A DNA stretch of 64,000 bases from Pelodera strongyloides (Eukaryota; Nematoda; Chromadorea; Rhabditida; Rhabditidae), in NCBI GenBank assembly GCA_036852015.1, contig JAANDG010000168.1:62001-126000 (forward strand), given 5' to 3'. Below, one piece after another: positions 1 to 11,605 of the stretch. The translations under genes and the position numbers were made by a program. A model generated the notes under the pieces. It saw only the letters and a program-made list of their open reading frames with translations. It was not told the origin of the DNA and made no database searches. The stretch's first letter is position 1. Each line of letters begins with the position of its first letter.

Positions 1-1482
1 ATTGCTGTAAATTAGTTCAAATAGTCTTGATATAGGGTAACTGAGTGTTTCGTTACATTGTTTGAGGAAATAGAAATTGATATTGTCAACAGAATAGTTT
101 ATCTTTGGAGGCAGCGTTTTTAAAGCCTTCTGTACAGCACTTTTGCTGAAAATAATTGGAACATGTCGCACTGGAAAGGCAGCAGTAGGAGGCAAAATAC
201 CACTATTAGTAAAAGCTGCTTTCTGAAAATGTGTAGCAAAACAGTCTGCCTTTTCTTGATCTGTGAAAGCAGGCTGAGCATTGGTTCTGTTAATAGCCGG
301 GATGGGAATGAAACACTTTAGTTTTTGTTTTATATGTTTTGCTATATTAGAAGTACCCTTTTTGGCGACATTTTTCTCTTTTGCTCGAAAGTAGCGCTTA
401 ATTTCGACTCGAATTTTCTTAGCAAGCTTTTTGTACGCTATTTTGGACTCTTCAGAATCGCGGTAGGATTTCCACAGAACGAGTTTCTTTTTTTGCATAG
501 CAATGATATGTAGTGGGAGATTGGAATTCTGTTCTTTTGGATGTAACAGTGGTACAAAAAGGGACAGACAACATGATACCCACTCAATGAATTTGCTGTA
601 AATCATATCGACATTTGAGCTGGAGGAGAAAAGTGAATTCCAGTTTAGCCTGGACAGATGATTGTTAATTTTTTCATAATCAGCAAGGTGAAATGCTAGA
701 TAGTGGTTGCGCTTAGCAATACCTTCGGCCAAACTGCTCTGCCTGCGTTGAGTGGCAATATTAAAGTTGACTGTATTATGATCAGAGTTGCAAATTTTAC
801 CACCAATAGTGACGTTATGAATTAGCGAGGGATTATCTGTAAGAATTACATCTAGTATATTACCCGTACCGCTATTTGATAGCCTCGTAGGCTCAGTAAC
901 CAACTGAATTAGGCCATAGCTAGTTGCAAAATCTAAGAAGGACTTTTGGACTGTATCATTGCAAACACTATTTTTCCAATCAATTTTGGGCAAATTCAGG
1001 TCACCTATTAACAAATTGTTAAAACCATGCAAGTTTTGAGAAACAATATTGTTAATTTCTTGGCTTAGTTCCAAATTTCGATTTACATTAGGAGGGCGAT
1101 AAAGCAATTGTACGCGTAGGCAATTATAGTTTGAAATCACAAGATCAGCGACCATAAGTTCACATCCATGAATAGAATTGATTGAGACAAGAGATATTTT
1201 TAATGTCTTTTTAAAGAATATTGCAACTCCGCCTCCGGATTTGTTTTTTCTGTCGCAGCGAAAGAAATTGTACGTTGAGTCAAATAATGAGGAGTCTACA
1301 ACTGATTCATCTAACCAAGTCTCACAGGCAAAACATACATCGAGATTCTGGGAAGATAGAAAGGCATAAAATTCAACAATCGAAGAAAAAGAACGCAAAG
1401 ATCTAACGTTAATAAGTGAGCAATTTAGGTCAATGTTTATATTTGAAAACTGTAAACTTGCGTGTGAGCTGGGTCCTCCATC
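1..1482 (-). mobile_element. LINE ORF2: APE-type endonuclease and start of reverse transcriptase (runs off left edge)
   Basis: The minus strand is open without a stop from 1482 to the window edge. It reads as the endonuclease-reverse transcriptase polyprotein of a non-LTR retrotransposon of the CR1/jockey type. Visible motifs in order are an N-terminal NVRSL, the catalytic-glutamate segment ETWLDES, a GGGVAIFF strand, YRPPN, the GDLNLPKIDW strand, a TRLSNSGTGNILDVILT segment and the SDHNTVNF catalytic histidine motif. After a linker, the RT begins near the edge (DNINFYFLKQC, then PISRLFELIYS). The frame is the same as ORF1, from which a single TAG separates it, and no methionine occurs before the endonuclease motifs. 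The endonuclease should nick target DNA and the RT prime on the nick. RT motifs beyond the fingers and the 3' end lie outside the window. Confidence 0.9.
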
Positions 1483-2421
1483 CTAGTGATTCATAGGTGA
1501 GATAGGAGTAAAGCGCGGGGCTTGGAGAGGCGGACGAAAAACAGCTTGCGAGTTAGGTGGAATAGGTATGAGATTGGGATTCGAATTCGCCGGGAAAATG
1601 TGCAAGTCTGAATATCGGTAGATAGCTTGTTTGGCAGCGGAGTTGGTTTCGAAAACGAACTTCCTCATTGAATGATGTTGATTCAGTTCTGGACGAGTTA
1701 GATCGCGTCTGACGTATAGAGGTCTGTCCGATCGATATTTCTCAAGGTTTTTTGAACGCAAGCAGCGGATTGACCTATGAATAAATTGGTCTCTGGTAGC
1801 CGAATCCTTGAATCGAATTTTCAACACTCGTGGGCGCTTTGAGTGTCCATTAGGAGAGCGGAAGTGCTCAACAACCGTGATATTCTCGCAGTCAGGACCA
1901 TGGCCGTTCACCTCATTAACAAGGGCGTTAACGAACTCGCGGTCATGCTCCGAAGTAGGAGTAGAGTGGTCAGGGTCAATTACCTGCTCAATCACAGCAA
2001 ACTCAGATTTGCGAACAGCCTCTGCAGCGTTACTCATGGCAGCCGTAACAATGCCATTGTATAGAGAACCAGGATTAGCCTTATAGAAGTCTATATCACT
2101 GGTTTTAGCTGCCTTAGTTGTATGAGAGTCCCAAAAGGGTAAGCAGGATCCAGTCAGAAAGGAACCCATCATAGTTTTCAGCTCAGCAATTTCATTCCTC
2201 AGAGTAGCACAATCGCAAGTTGAATGGGAAAAACGTGTTTGGGAATGAGAGCGAACACGTGGCGACTGTGGGAGCGAAGGGATGGAACGAGAATTTGGGA
2301 ATTGGGGCAAATTCTGTACAGCATCACTAATCAGCTTCTGAATGTGAGCAGTGAATACCTCGGAATTGAATATATCGGGTATTTCATCAGATTTGTTTTT
2401 CTTGGCAGTAGGCTCAGTCAT
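1483..2421 (-). CDS. LINE ORF1 protein (nucleic-acid-binding chaperone-like)
   Basis: This is a 312-residue intact ORF ending immediately upstream of the endonuclease-RT frame. It has a Ser/Pro/Arg-rich N-terminal third, a short coiled-coil-like stretch near residues 69-85 (CATLRNEIAELKTMM), and a C-terminal half with the RRM-like pattern of ORF1 proteins in CR1-related elements (RPRVLKIRF, then PLYVRRDLTRPE). ORF1 proteins coat the element RNA and aid its retrotransposition. No CCHC zinc knuckles are visible. The stop is TAG at 1483-1485, directly followed in frame by ORF2 sequence. Assignment rests on position next to the EN-RT frame and on the basic C-terminal domain. The subfamily is inferred. 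Confidence 0.78.
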   Translation of the reverse strand: MTEPTAKKNKSDEIPDIFNSEVFTAHIQKLISDAVQNLPQFPNSRSIPSLPQSPRVRSHSQTRFSHSTCDCATLRNEIAELKTMMGSFLTGSCLPFWDSHTTKAAKTSDIDFYKANPGSLYNGIVTAAMSNAAEAVRKSEFAVIEQVIDPDHSTPTSEHDREFVNALVNEVNGHGPDCENITVVEHFRSPNGHSKRPRVLKIRFKDSATRDQFIHRSIRCLRSKNLEKYRSDRPLYVRRDLTRPELNQHHSMRKFVFETNSAAKQAIYRYSDLHIFPANSNPNLIPIPPNSQAVFRPPLQAPRFTPISPMNH

Positions 2422-2640
2422 GATAAAGAAAAATCAATACAGAGAGCCAAAAAAGGGTGCGACCGCTCTCGGTCAGGCAACAGGGGTCAATTGGCAACTT
2501 GTTCGACGCAGTGTCTTAATTGACGCAGTGTCTTAATTGGCGAGCAAGCGGCATGTTTGCGGCGGAAGAAATCGCTGCAATTTCAAAGTTGGCGAACAAG
2601 CGGCGTGATTGCGGCGGAAGAAATTGCGCGCCGCTTGCTC
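2422..2640 (-). repeat. LINE 5' region with short tandem repeats
   Basis: Upstream of ORF1 a 17-bp unit (GACGCAGTGTCTTAATT) is tandemly doubled around 2507-2540. A 34-bp unit starting GGCGAGCAAGCGGC occurs near 2538 and again near 2592 with a few differences, and part of it reappears inverted at about 2628-2640. This is probably the LINE 5' UTR or its insertion boundary. The exact 5' end cannot be fixed. Confidence 0.5.
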
Positions 2641-3244
2641 TTCCTTTCATTAGTGTAACCATGTGAACTCAGCCAGCATTAATTGTTCTGTGACGTTCTC
2701 TGGTTGATTAGAACTATTTTTAAACTTTCTTTTTATTTTGAGAGGAAATAAGAAGGACATCAAAAGTGCATGTCTTATACATCAATACCAAAATTAAATG
2801 TTTTTGTCTCGCGGCTCTTGCCTCTTGCCCTAACCAAGCGAAAACAAAAAACTGATTTAAAGCGGTATAACAGCCGTTGAACAATTGGACAACTACAAGA
2901 ATAAGTGTTTTTACGTGTATTATATGCAAATGTTTTGTTCGTGTTTCAGGCGGAAGGGCACAGATTACATATATACAAGGGGGATGCTGTTGTCCAGCAT
3001 ACGTTTCGCAAACCACCCACAATACCCCTTGATTGTTTTGGGTGAAAATAACCAATAGTACAGCTAATGAAATCCGGACAGTAATATGTACAAATAAGCA
3101 TTATTGTATTGCAGACTATTTTAAATTCAATCATAAATACCTAATTCGCCGAGATTTCATTTGCGGTGAACAACATTTATTATACTTTATTTTGACCTAC
3201 TGTCACGCGACTAAATGGAAAATGGGCTTTTCCTTTCGTGTTTG

Positions 3245-3610
3245 AGCTAAAGCGGGAACCAAACGCAACTGGCGGGGCGATATCCTGGCGCGCTAACACT
3301 GACGAAAATCGGGTGGCGCTCGCCCAAATCATGGCGCGAAAGGTTCGCGCGGAGTTAGGTGCGACGGCTGTACGAAAATGCGAAAATTGATGCAGAACCA
3401 GGCAAACGTGTGCGCGGCGACTTCGCCCTATCGTTGCCATGTTTTAGCGAAAGAGTGCTGAGTGCACTCGCGGGAGCCTGGACCTGGTCAGAGTCTGGCG
3501 AACACTGGAAAGGGTGCGCGGCGAGGTATAGGCGCATCTGACTTTTTTTTCGCCGCCCACCGTCGCAGTCTGGCCTCGATTTGTTAGTTCCGCTAAAACC
3601 TGGCATTGGT
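3245..3610. repeat. GC-rich dispersed repeat (copy 1)
   Basis: This GC-rich block contains a run of over 30 identical bases starting TGTACGAAAATGCGAAAATT near 3370, found again near 30431. The copies also share GCGCGGCG..TTCGCC and CGCGGGAGCCTGG-like segments in the same order. Short open frames inside it are not supported as genes. Confidence 0.65.
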
Positions 3611-3954
3611 TTGGCGCACCTCTACGCACTTTCCTGTGCAGATCCGCCTTGCCAAGCCGTCTTTATTATTAAAATTAAATAAACAAATTAATTAGGAGCC
3701 TATAGCGTTTATAAAGCACATGTTTCATTTCCGCAGTGGGTGTTTTTTTCTTTGCCATATATACGAAAGAGTCCAATTAACTATATATGCGCCGCAGTAT
3801 ATTTGCATTTTCGTGCCCAAAAAAAGCCGCGATAATTTTTGAGGCAAATTGCATTGAGGTTATTACTATGTATCGTGGAATGATGCTGGAATAATTTTTA
3901 TTACATTTTTATTATATTAATATGTAATATGCTATTGAAAGGGACAGGCTCACG

Positions 3955-4255
3955 AGAAAAAAGTTGTCCCTATTTTTATTATGCCGAAAATCTGGAATTT
4001 CAGAAATATTTCTGTGAAAACTGCATTTCTTAACAACTCGAACTCGCAGAGTTATTCCCCGTCAAACCGTTCGACCAGGTACTCTAGTCCGAGTGGAAAA
4101 CATAGTTTCAAACAAAAGTTATCAACATAGTGTTTCTGAAGCCCTATGGTCGAACGGTTTGCCGGGGAATAACTCCGCGAGTTTGAAATGCGGTTCTCAC
4201 AGTAATATTTCTGAAATTCCAGACTTTCGGCACGATAAAAATAAGGACAACTCTT
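3955..4255. repeat. Foldback element with ~110-bp imperfect arms
   Basis: The left arm (AGTTGTCCCTATTTTTATTA, then ATCTGGAATTTCAGAAATAT, then GAGTTATTCCCCGTCAAACC) is matched in reverse complement on the right by GGTTTGCCGGGGAATAACTC, ATATTTCTGAAATTCCAGAC and TAAAAATAAGGACAACT. The arms enclose a short spacer near 4080-4140. No coding capacity is seen. Confidence 0.85.
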
Positions 4256-4503
4256 GTCACTTTGGCAAATAAATAAGAATGTACCTCATTTTTGTGAGAC
4301 TAGAAACATAAAAACCTGTCACTCACGTAATGTATGTAAAAACTTGGCAGTGTAAAAATTTACTAGCTATTCTCTGTTTATCTCGGATTGAACTTTATGA
4401 TAGTAATACAGTTCTTTAATATTTATTGCTTGTATTTAACCCATTATGAATGATTCATCTATGTTCTAACTTCTAACCTTTTTTTCAGAAAATTTCCGAC
4501 AAA

Positions 4504-7500
4504 ATGCACTCTACGGGTTTCAATAGCTTTCTACTTTTATTTATTCTTATTCAACTAGTATTCATAAGAGGAAGGACCAATGCAATTCAGTTTGATAGAT
4601 GGTTTGCTCCGTTTAACAATAGTAATAAGGTTTGTTCTACTCGGTATAACACCTGCAATCGTTCGCAAAGAGAACGTGGCCGGATGGTCTAGGGGTATGA
4701 TTCTCGCTTCGGGTGCGAGAGGTCCCGGGTTCAATTCCCGGTTCGGCCCAGACTTTTTGCGTCACAAAATAAATCATTCTTGAAAGTTTAGAAAATAAAA
4801 CAAAGTTTAGGTATACGAATTATGTACCGATGAAATGGATCGAATTATTTTACGACCCACAGACAATCAGGATTGGGTTTGTAATTGAGCTTTCATTTGT
4901 TATTACCGAAAGTAGTATGTAACTTTTATAAAAAAAAGTTGATATGCATATAACAAGCTAAAATGACAATAAAAGACTTTCGGATAAATTTTAAGAAAAT
5001 TGAGATCTCTTCCTAACACTGAGGAAACCTGGCCGGTGCGCAGCCTACACTGGGCCCGAAAAAGGTGGACCGCCGCACCTGGGCCCACCAGTTTTTTGTA
5101 GGCCGCGCACCGTCCAAAGTTTCGTGTTGCATGACTAGGCGTACCCGGGCGTACGTACGCCGAAACTATAAACGATCAGCGTTTTAGGTACGTTTTTACA
5201 TGGAAAAATGGGTTGTTTGCTACCCCGACTTTCACAATTACGTGAAGCCAAAGTTTAAACCCCTGGTATGTGTATGTTTGTTAAATTAAACGATAGACTC
5301 TTAGTTTTGGCTGCTAATGCGCTTTACCAGTACTAGTGCCTATCCGTTATCGTACTTGTATTCTAGCTGTTTCTCTGCTACATCACTTCAGTTATAGTTA
5401 TGTTCTTTCACTTGAAATTGCTATGTGTAGAATTCCAGTTCGCACACTTGTTCTAATTCCTGTATGTAATTGTAGCGCACTCCCTTATATTATATGGAAA
5501 GTGGTAATATTTATTTTGGAGAATAGGATGGAACTAAAAATTATTATTTATATTTATATTCTATTTCTTCTAGGTGTGGTTGATGCGGGAGCTTCGTTTC
5601 TGTGAAATCCACCAAATAATTCAATATGGGAAATCGCCGAGCTCTTGGCACCGCCAGTTCCAACGCACGCTTTTGAAGTATTCTTACGTTTTGGTCAGTT
5701 TTCTTCTCATATTCTTTGTTTTATTTTTGGAATATTTTCTCTTCTAAAAACTATGGACGGGTTTTGTCTTAGAAAAGTATAGTATTCTTGAAATGCACGC
5801 AGAATTTATGGTGCGCCTGCCGGCCCCATGTGTTTGCCGCGCACCATTTTTCTGCCACTAACATGCGAAACCAAAAACCCCGATATGGCCCCGATCAAGT
5901 CCCTCAAAAAAACCGGAGCCTTTTTTTCCAAAATAATCGGGGCCATATCGGAGCTTCCGCTTTCCTGTGTAGCGGCGCGCGGAGTTCTACCATACTAAAG
6001 CCTAACTTTGGCGTATCATTTAGCTCTGCGGTAAGGCGCACTTGATACCGGAGAGCGAGCAACTAAATCTGCATATTTATTCAAATATCTTTCGAATTTT
6101 GTACGAGAAGGACAATCCAGAGAGAAGGTTAGTGGACATTTAATCTTGTTTTGGAAATGAACATTATCGCATTTCCACATGTTCGGACGTGGCTCTCGTC
6201 GGTTTATGCCCACACAGGAATCGAACCCATGACCTCTCGCCTCAGAGATAAACCTACTACCACTACTCCACCCGTGTTCACTATAAATTGACTCGATTGT
6301 GACATTTAGACACATTTGCGACAAGATCACCGCCATCTACGCCGATCTCTATGGACGATGTTATGTGTCGGCGGTTGAGAAACGCCAACGACAGATTGAA
6401 GACGTTTGTTCCAATATAATGTTGTGTTAGAATAGTTTGCGCTGGGACTGTAGTTGTATCGACTGGGTAGCGTCTAAACTTTGCCCACGCTCATTTTGGT
6501 GCATAAAACTAAGCCAACCCTAAATACAAGGTGATTCAAATGCCTTGAGGCATGTGTCTGCTAATTGTAAGTGATCATGAATAGTATATTTACGTAATAA
6601 ATTATTATTATAATATCTAATAAGTACAGTCACACATTTCAGCGTTGCTTGGGTGACAAGACCCCATTCATCAAAACTCCAGCATTCTTTCAGCGTTTTT
6701 CACGATATTGCGACACACTGCAGGTTTGTTTCCCTTGCAAGACTCGAGTCATATTCCCACGTGGCAGCGTTCTCGCGCAAGTCTCGCGCCGCGGTTTCCC
6801 CACGTTCTGTGAAGAGAAAACACGGTGGCCTTTTTTGGCTTCAAGTAGTTACTTTATTTGTAGACATGTATGACCAATTTCATTCAAAACTTTTATTCGC
6901 TGTTTATGCTATTCCACCACTTCTGTGTATTGCAGGACTTCGTTGGCAATAACTCACTGGCAACCAGGGGATTGGGCAGAGCACTGGCCAACGATGTCAT
7001 CTTCTTGAACCTACTCAAGTAAAGAAAATCTGAATTGCCTTTTTCGTGAGCGAACCATTCGCTGACCATGTTAGCATAGTAATGGCAATCGACGAGTGGA
7101 GAGAGAGAGAGAGATGTATAGATATAGAGAGAGGTAGAGATAGAGAGAAAGGTATAGATAGAGAGAGAGGTAGAGAGAGAGCGTGTGAGAGTTAGAGAGA
7201 ACGAGAAAAGAAAATTGATAGAAACAGAGCGTATGTGAGTCCCGGAGATTCAACTTTTCTCCCTTTAGTGCTAATCTGGTATCAAATGTTAACGAAGATT
7301 CCGAATTGTTATCTCTTGTACTGAAGACTCGACTTCTCCTACAGCATTTCTCATTGGCCGCCGTCAAATTATGGCATCAACTGGAAGCGATTGGCAAGTA
7401 AGAAGAAATATAATAATTTATTTCTTGCTAATTTTCTTACTTATTGTTTCTGACGTTTAGTGGACTAGGTACAGATGTACAGTAGTGGCGCACTTGCACA

Positions 7501-10500
7501 GGCTCATGTCCATGTACAAGCAATAAAAAAGAATGTTCAAACATATGAGTCCCCTATAATTTGCGTAAATACCATATATTTTATGGATCTGATCTTTAAA
7601 GGTGTATTCATTCCAGTTGCCGTCTCGAGATGTCTCTTGCTTCCGCCAACGAAACTGCGAACGATGATTTACCGGACACGGATGAGCATGATGATTTTGG
7701 TGCGTTTCATTGAGCTGAATGATTGATATAATTAAGTACACCGTAAAGATGACATCCTTGGATGGGTCACAGGCCAGGAATATTGGGTCCGACGTCGTTT
7801 TCTCTCATTGCCACCTATTCATAAGAAAGGGTCGATAGACGGGTGATGTGTGTGCGGCGCACTCTTGGCCCACAGACAAGGCTTCCTCGGGGAAGAAACC
7901 GCTCGAATACAGAAGTTGCTTCATAAATTCTAACGCTTAATTCAGGTAGCTTGGTGCAAAAGAAATGCTGCGTGTACAATAACAGCTACATTTGTGAGTT
8001 GCAGAACGAGAATCGCTTCAAGTAAGCCATTTTTAGCATAATTAGGAAAATTTGTATCCGTTTTGATTTGAGATCCAGGGAAGTTTTGGGAGACTTCACC
8101 CAGAGAAAAGCTCCCAGTATGGGGGAGCCTCAGCGTGAAGCTGGGACTACCTTAATATAAAATTGTCAAATTTAGGAGTTTGGCTGAACAAGCCTGGCGC
8201 GCCTTCTATATCGAGTTTGTGTTGCTGGCCGTCGTCTTTTTCAACACCATTCTACTTACTGTACTGTTATTTAAGACTAAGAAACAGCTGAGCACGGCGA
8301 CAGGTAAACCTTGGTACATATTTGCATAGTGCGCATAATTAGCGGAACGAAACGCTGTGGTCTTGAGTGGGTCCGAACCCGAATCACTTGCCTGGAGCAA
8401 GCGCTTCCGGAGTTGAGCTAAACAAACTACTTTTACGATACCAAATTGCACAGGAAGTATCGTATGTGAATCCCGACATATTCTGGCACTCTTCCAGTTC
8501 TGTTCGTTTGCAACATCGTCTTCTCCAATGTTCTTTTCCTCGCCTCTTTCGTCTGCCTGTTCTCGGATCTCTTAGACGATGAGCAGTACGGACCAGTCAA
8601 TGAGGAGGTAGTTGATTTCCACACGCAAAATAGTATAGTTTTCATTTTATTGTGGACCACCTTTCTGATTTTCCTAATTTCATGATATTGATTGTTCTAT
8701 GCCGTAGTGGTCACGGGCCCTAGAAACCAAGACAGGCTGATTGACTCCCCGAGAGACACCCGACCATCTACCGTAGTCGTGGGTATGAATCAGCTGATGA
8801 TCAGTAATTCGGCTGATTTAAAGATACTTTCGATTGATTTTCAATGTATAATTTCAGCATGCCAAGAAGTCGCCCGAGCTGATCGTCGCTGAAACTCTCA
8901 GGACACATTTATTCGCGAAAAGCGAGTTCGTGCAACATTTGGTGCAAGAGACTCTCTTCTCACTAGCACAAAATGGCTCCCTGACTGGATTGATTCATTT
9001 ATTGGTTCTTGTACTGGTACGGTTTTTAGTGCTATTGATCATGCTACCAAAGAAGGAACCTGGGGAAGTGTACCGCGCAATTATGGCGCAGTTATGGCGA
9101 TCGCCGCAATAATGTTGCCTTTTGATTATATGCTATTCATGTAATAAATAAACCGTTATTATTATTATTGTCCTCAAAAATTTAGGGACACAGGAGCGTA
9201 GCTCACACTCGGAATTTCTTCCTCAGCGGCGGACTTACGTGAAGAACGACGTGCCGGTTTACGTCACCCACGTTTTCCCGTGTTAAAAAGAAATGTAAAC
9301 TCCTCTTCTATTTCTTTAGGTAGTAATCAACCGGTCCATGTCCGGCAAGTCCATCCATCTCTCTCGTGTCTCTGTCGTCTCCGTCTTCGCCTCCGTCTGG
9401 CTATTTCTCATCATCACGCACGTCGTCTTCTCCACTCTACAGAACAACGCGATCAAGTAAGTTGTGGGAGTGGCGCATGAATGGCGATTGGCTGGCGCAC
9501 AAACGGCGCACGAAAGCGTTGCACTACCAACATTCTTTCACTTTCAGATATTTGGACGAACTATTCGTCACGCTGTCAAAGGGCCGACAATATCTTCAGT
9601 GTGATGGGTAGGTATTCTAATTCTGACCAGTGTCCAACATTGTTCGCTTACGCTTTATTCTCAGAAGAGGACACGGATGGGTTTTTTAACGAAATATCAT
9701 TTGATCCAAATGACATTCCTTTGTAGAAAACACGTCAACTCTGATTACGAAGAGATCGCCGTGCACTGCGATCGAACAGCCATATTTCATGCATTTGGAG
9801 CGTACTTGCTCAGGTTACTTTCTTTCTTTGTTTTTTTTTACATTTATGACGTTTTTATTTTCTGATAAACATTAAGTGAGAACCAGACTAGCGTTTGGCA
9901 AAGAAATGGCGATGGCGCCGCACACCATTTTTGGCGCTGTGTTCTGGAAGAGAAGACGTCGGATTTTCGCCGCGCGCTATCTGCGTTTCGTCGGATGAGC
10001 AGGGGGTATAGTGCAAATGGTGACAAATTCAGATTATCTGGCCTTACTTATTCTAATTTTCAGAGGCCACACCCTATTCACGTGTCTATTCCTCTCGCTC
10101 TCGATCATCATATTTACCGTAACTCTAACCTATCATTGGCGAGTACGCAGGCAACATGACTTCCTACACTCTGGACTACGGTAAGATGGTTGTTATTAAG
10201 CAAAAACTCTATTTGAAACCATGTAGCAATAGACAAGTACACATTTCGTAAAAAATCCCGGTTTTCGTCCCTTGGGAGGATAGTTTGTACTTTTGGGTGA
10301 TACGTATGCACTCTTGTCATGCTCTATCTCTATGTATGTTCATGAAGCTCCGCAATTCACAAATAAAGTTATATAAGGAGAAGAGTTTACTTTTTTGTTT
10401 GTGTGAATGAAACGTTTTTCTACGTTTCAGGCGTTTGGTGTAAGTAGTCCCTTTCGCAACACTTAAAATAAGCGCCAATTGATTTTCATTGCATAAACTT

Positions 10501-11605
10501 GCAAGATACGTTTCAGACGTTTCATACAAGTATACAGTATGATCATTTTAGTAGGATCGCCTGAGTAGTCGCTTCAGGCGGCGATAGCCGTCTGGTTAGT
10601 ATAATATATTAATCAATTTCCTATTTCTCTAGCAAAGTGGAGAGTCTGACCAGTGCAAATGCTCAATCGCAGTCGTAAGTTATGCGCAAGAAGTTGCGTG
10701 TTCGTCTAGTCAATGCATAACCTGTAATAGTTAAAGCTTGTTTTTGAACTAACAGTGCAACAACAATAGCGTATGCCAGTGTAAGTCTCACGCTATTAAA
10801 TAACATAATATTCCTACAGTAGCATGTTTTGACGATTGACGACAAATCGAGAGTTGTCTTTTCCCTGCGACCTCGTTTTTACATTTCAAGCACCTAGCAC
10901 ACATATAATCGGTTTCCGGCACAATACAGGCATGTACGCACGTCGCAGCAGATTCTCAGAAGCTAACTAGTCGCATTCATTATATTACCCGCCCGACCAC
11001 CGCCCCAATTTCAGTGAGCAGAGCCCGCACCGTCGCCGCGAGATGCTCTTCCACACCCTCCTGCTCTCCATCGGAGCCTTTTTCATATCGGTGATGGGAC
11101 AGACCTACGTCGAGTTGGCCGTCTTCTGGATGGACGACAGGGAACAGGTTGGTGGAAATTAAAATAATTATAGTAGGAACGGGACGCGGGAGGACCTTTA
11201 TAGATGGGGGGGGGGGCCGCAACGCGTCTAACTGAATCTGAACTTTGAAGTTGGAATATTTCCCCGGCTTCATAAGTGCCTAACTTTGGCAGCATCCTTA
11301 GTTTATCACTTCAGCTCGCATCCCTCGCTCGATGGTATCAGCTGTCCCGGTTGGCCGCATTCGTGGACCCAGTTCTGAACCCACTGATAGTCGTCATAAG
11401 GACACCGGCGCTAAGGAGACAGGTTAGTTCCCTTGATGATGTAGCTTACTATCTCTCTCTGTCTCTCTCTATCTGCCTCGCCCTCTGTCTCTAGGTTTCT
11501 GTCTTTCGGTTATTGGAGCAAACTTTATGTATTCATGAACGGTTTAGTTACGCGCCGAATGGACCTCGGTACGCCGTTCGTCGGAGCGTTCCAGAGACAG
11601 CGTGA
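4504..11605 (+). CDS. Seven-transmembrane receptor with long extracellular N terminus (20-exon model)
   Basis: Exons: 4504-4629, 5574-5677, 6310-6403, 6643-6723, 6936-7018, 7269-7397, 7617-7699, 7946-8021, 8176-8303, 8498-8607, 8858-9067, 9194-9271, 9320-9456, 9548-9607, 9727-9813, 10064-10180, 10633-10674, 11015-11147, 11315-11422, 11495-11605. All junctions are GT-AG in compatible phase, giving 698 residues. Exon 1 encodes a signal peptide (core LLLFILIQLVFI). Residues ~28-265 form an extracellular domain with several cysteines and NNS/NET glycosylation sites. Predicted membrane segments are ~270-292, 302-324, 380-401, 451-472 (Trp461), 531-552, 592-612 and 636-658; the last carries DPVLNPLI (NPxxI, compare class A NPxxY). 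It is read as a rhodopsin-like orphan G-protein-coupled receptor; ligand unknown. An acceptor AG lies at 4487-4488, suiting trans-splicing. Least certain are exons 1-3 and the acceptor of exon 12. Confidence 0.82.
4678..4749 (+). tRNA. tRNA-Pro (anticodon CGG)
   Basis: The 72-nt cloverleaf is complete: acceptor stem GGCCGGA pairs with TTCGGCC (one G-T pair), the D arm contains GGTCTAGGGGTATGA, the anticodon arm is CTCGC-TTCGGGT-GCGAG giving anticodon CGG, and the T arm is CCGGG-TTCAATT-CCCGG. The B box is GGTTCAATTCC. It lies in intron 1 of the receptor gene, same strand, 48 bp after the exon 1 donor. A T-run terminator follows weakly (GACTTTTTGCG). Confidence 0.96.
5879..5960. repeat. Hairpin with 15-bp stem
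   Basis: CGATATGGCCCCGAT is followed about 50 bp later by its exact reverse complement ATCGGGGCCATATCG. It lies in intron 2 of the receptor gene. Function unknown. Confidence 0.7.
6207..6280 (-). repeat. tRNA-like pseudogene or tRNA-derived SINE head
   Basis: The minus strand carries an A-box-like GAGTAGTGGTAGTAGG, a short anticodon-like hairpin (TCTC-loop-GAGA) and a B box GGTTCGATTCC with a T-arm hairpin. The acceptor stem does not pair properly, so a functional tRNA is unlikely. It lies in intron 2 of the receptor gene. Confidence 0.55.
7097..7205. repeat. GA-rich simple repeat
   Basis: An irregular (GA)n/(GATA)n microsatellite in intron 5 of the receptor gene. Open frames over it are low-complexity artefacts. 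Confidence 0.9.

Larger units (their letters stand above)
2641..4490. other. Intergenic stretch with degenerate MITE, GC-rich repeat and a foldback
   Basis: No gene is recognised here. A degenerate element of the AGCGGTAT MITE family lies at about 2858-3040. A GC-rich dispersed repeat at 3245-3610 has a relative at 30380-30620. A foldback element at 3955-4255 is listed separately. The region would also contain the promoter of the receptor gene starting at 4504. Confidence 0.6.

Noticed and set aside
1808..2536. Plus-strand frames opposite the LINE ORF1
   Set aside because: Shadows of the minus-strand ORF1, which has the family features.
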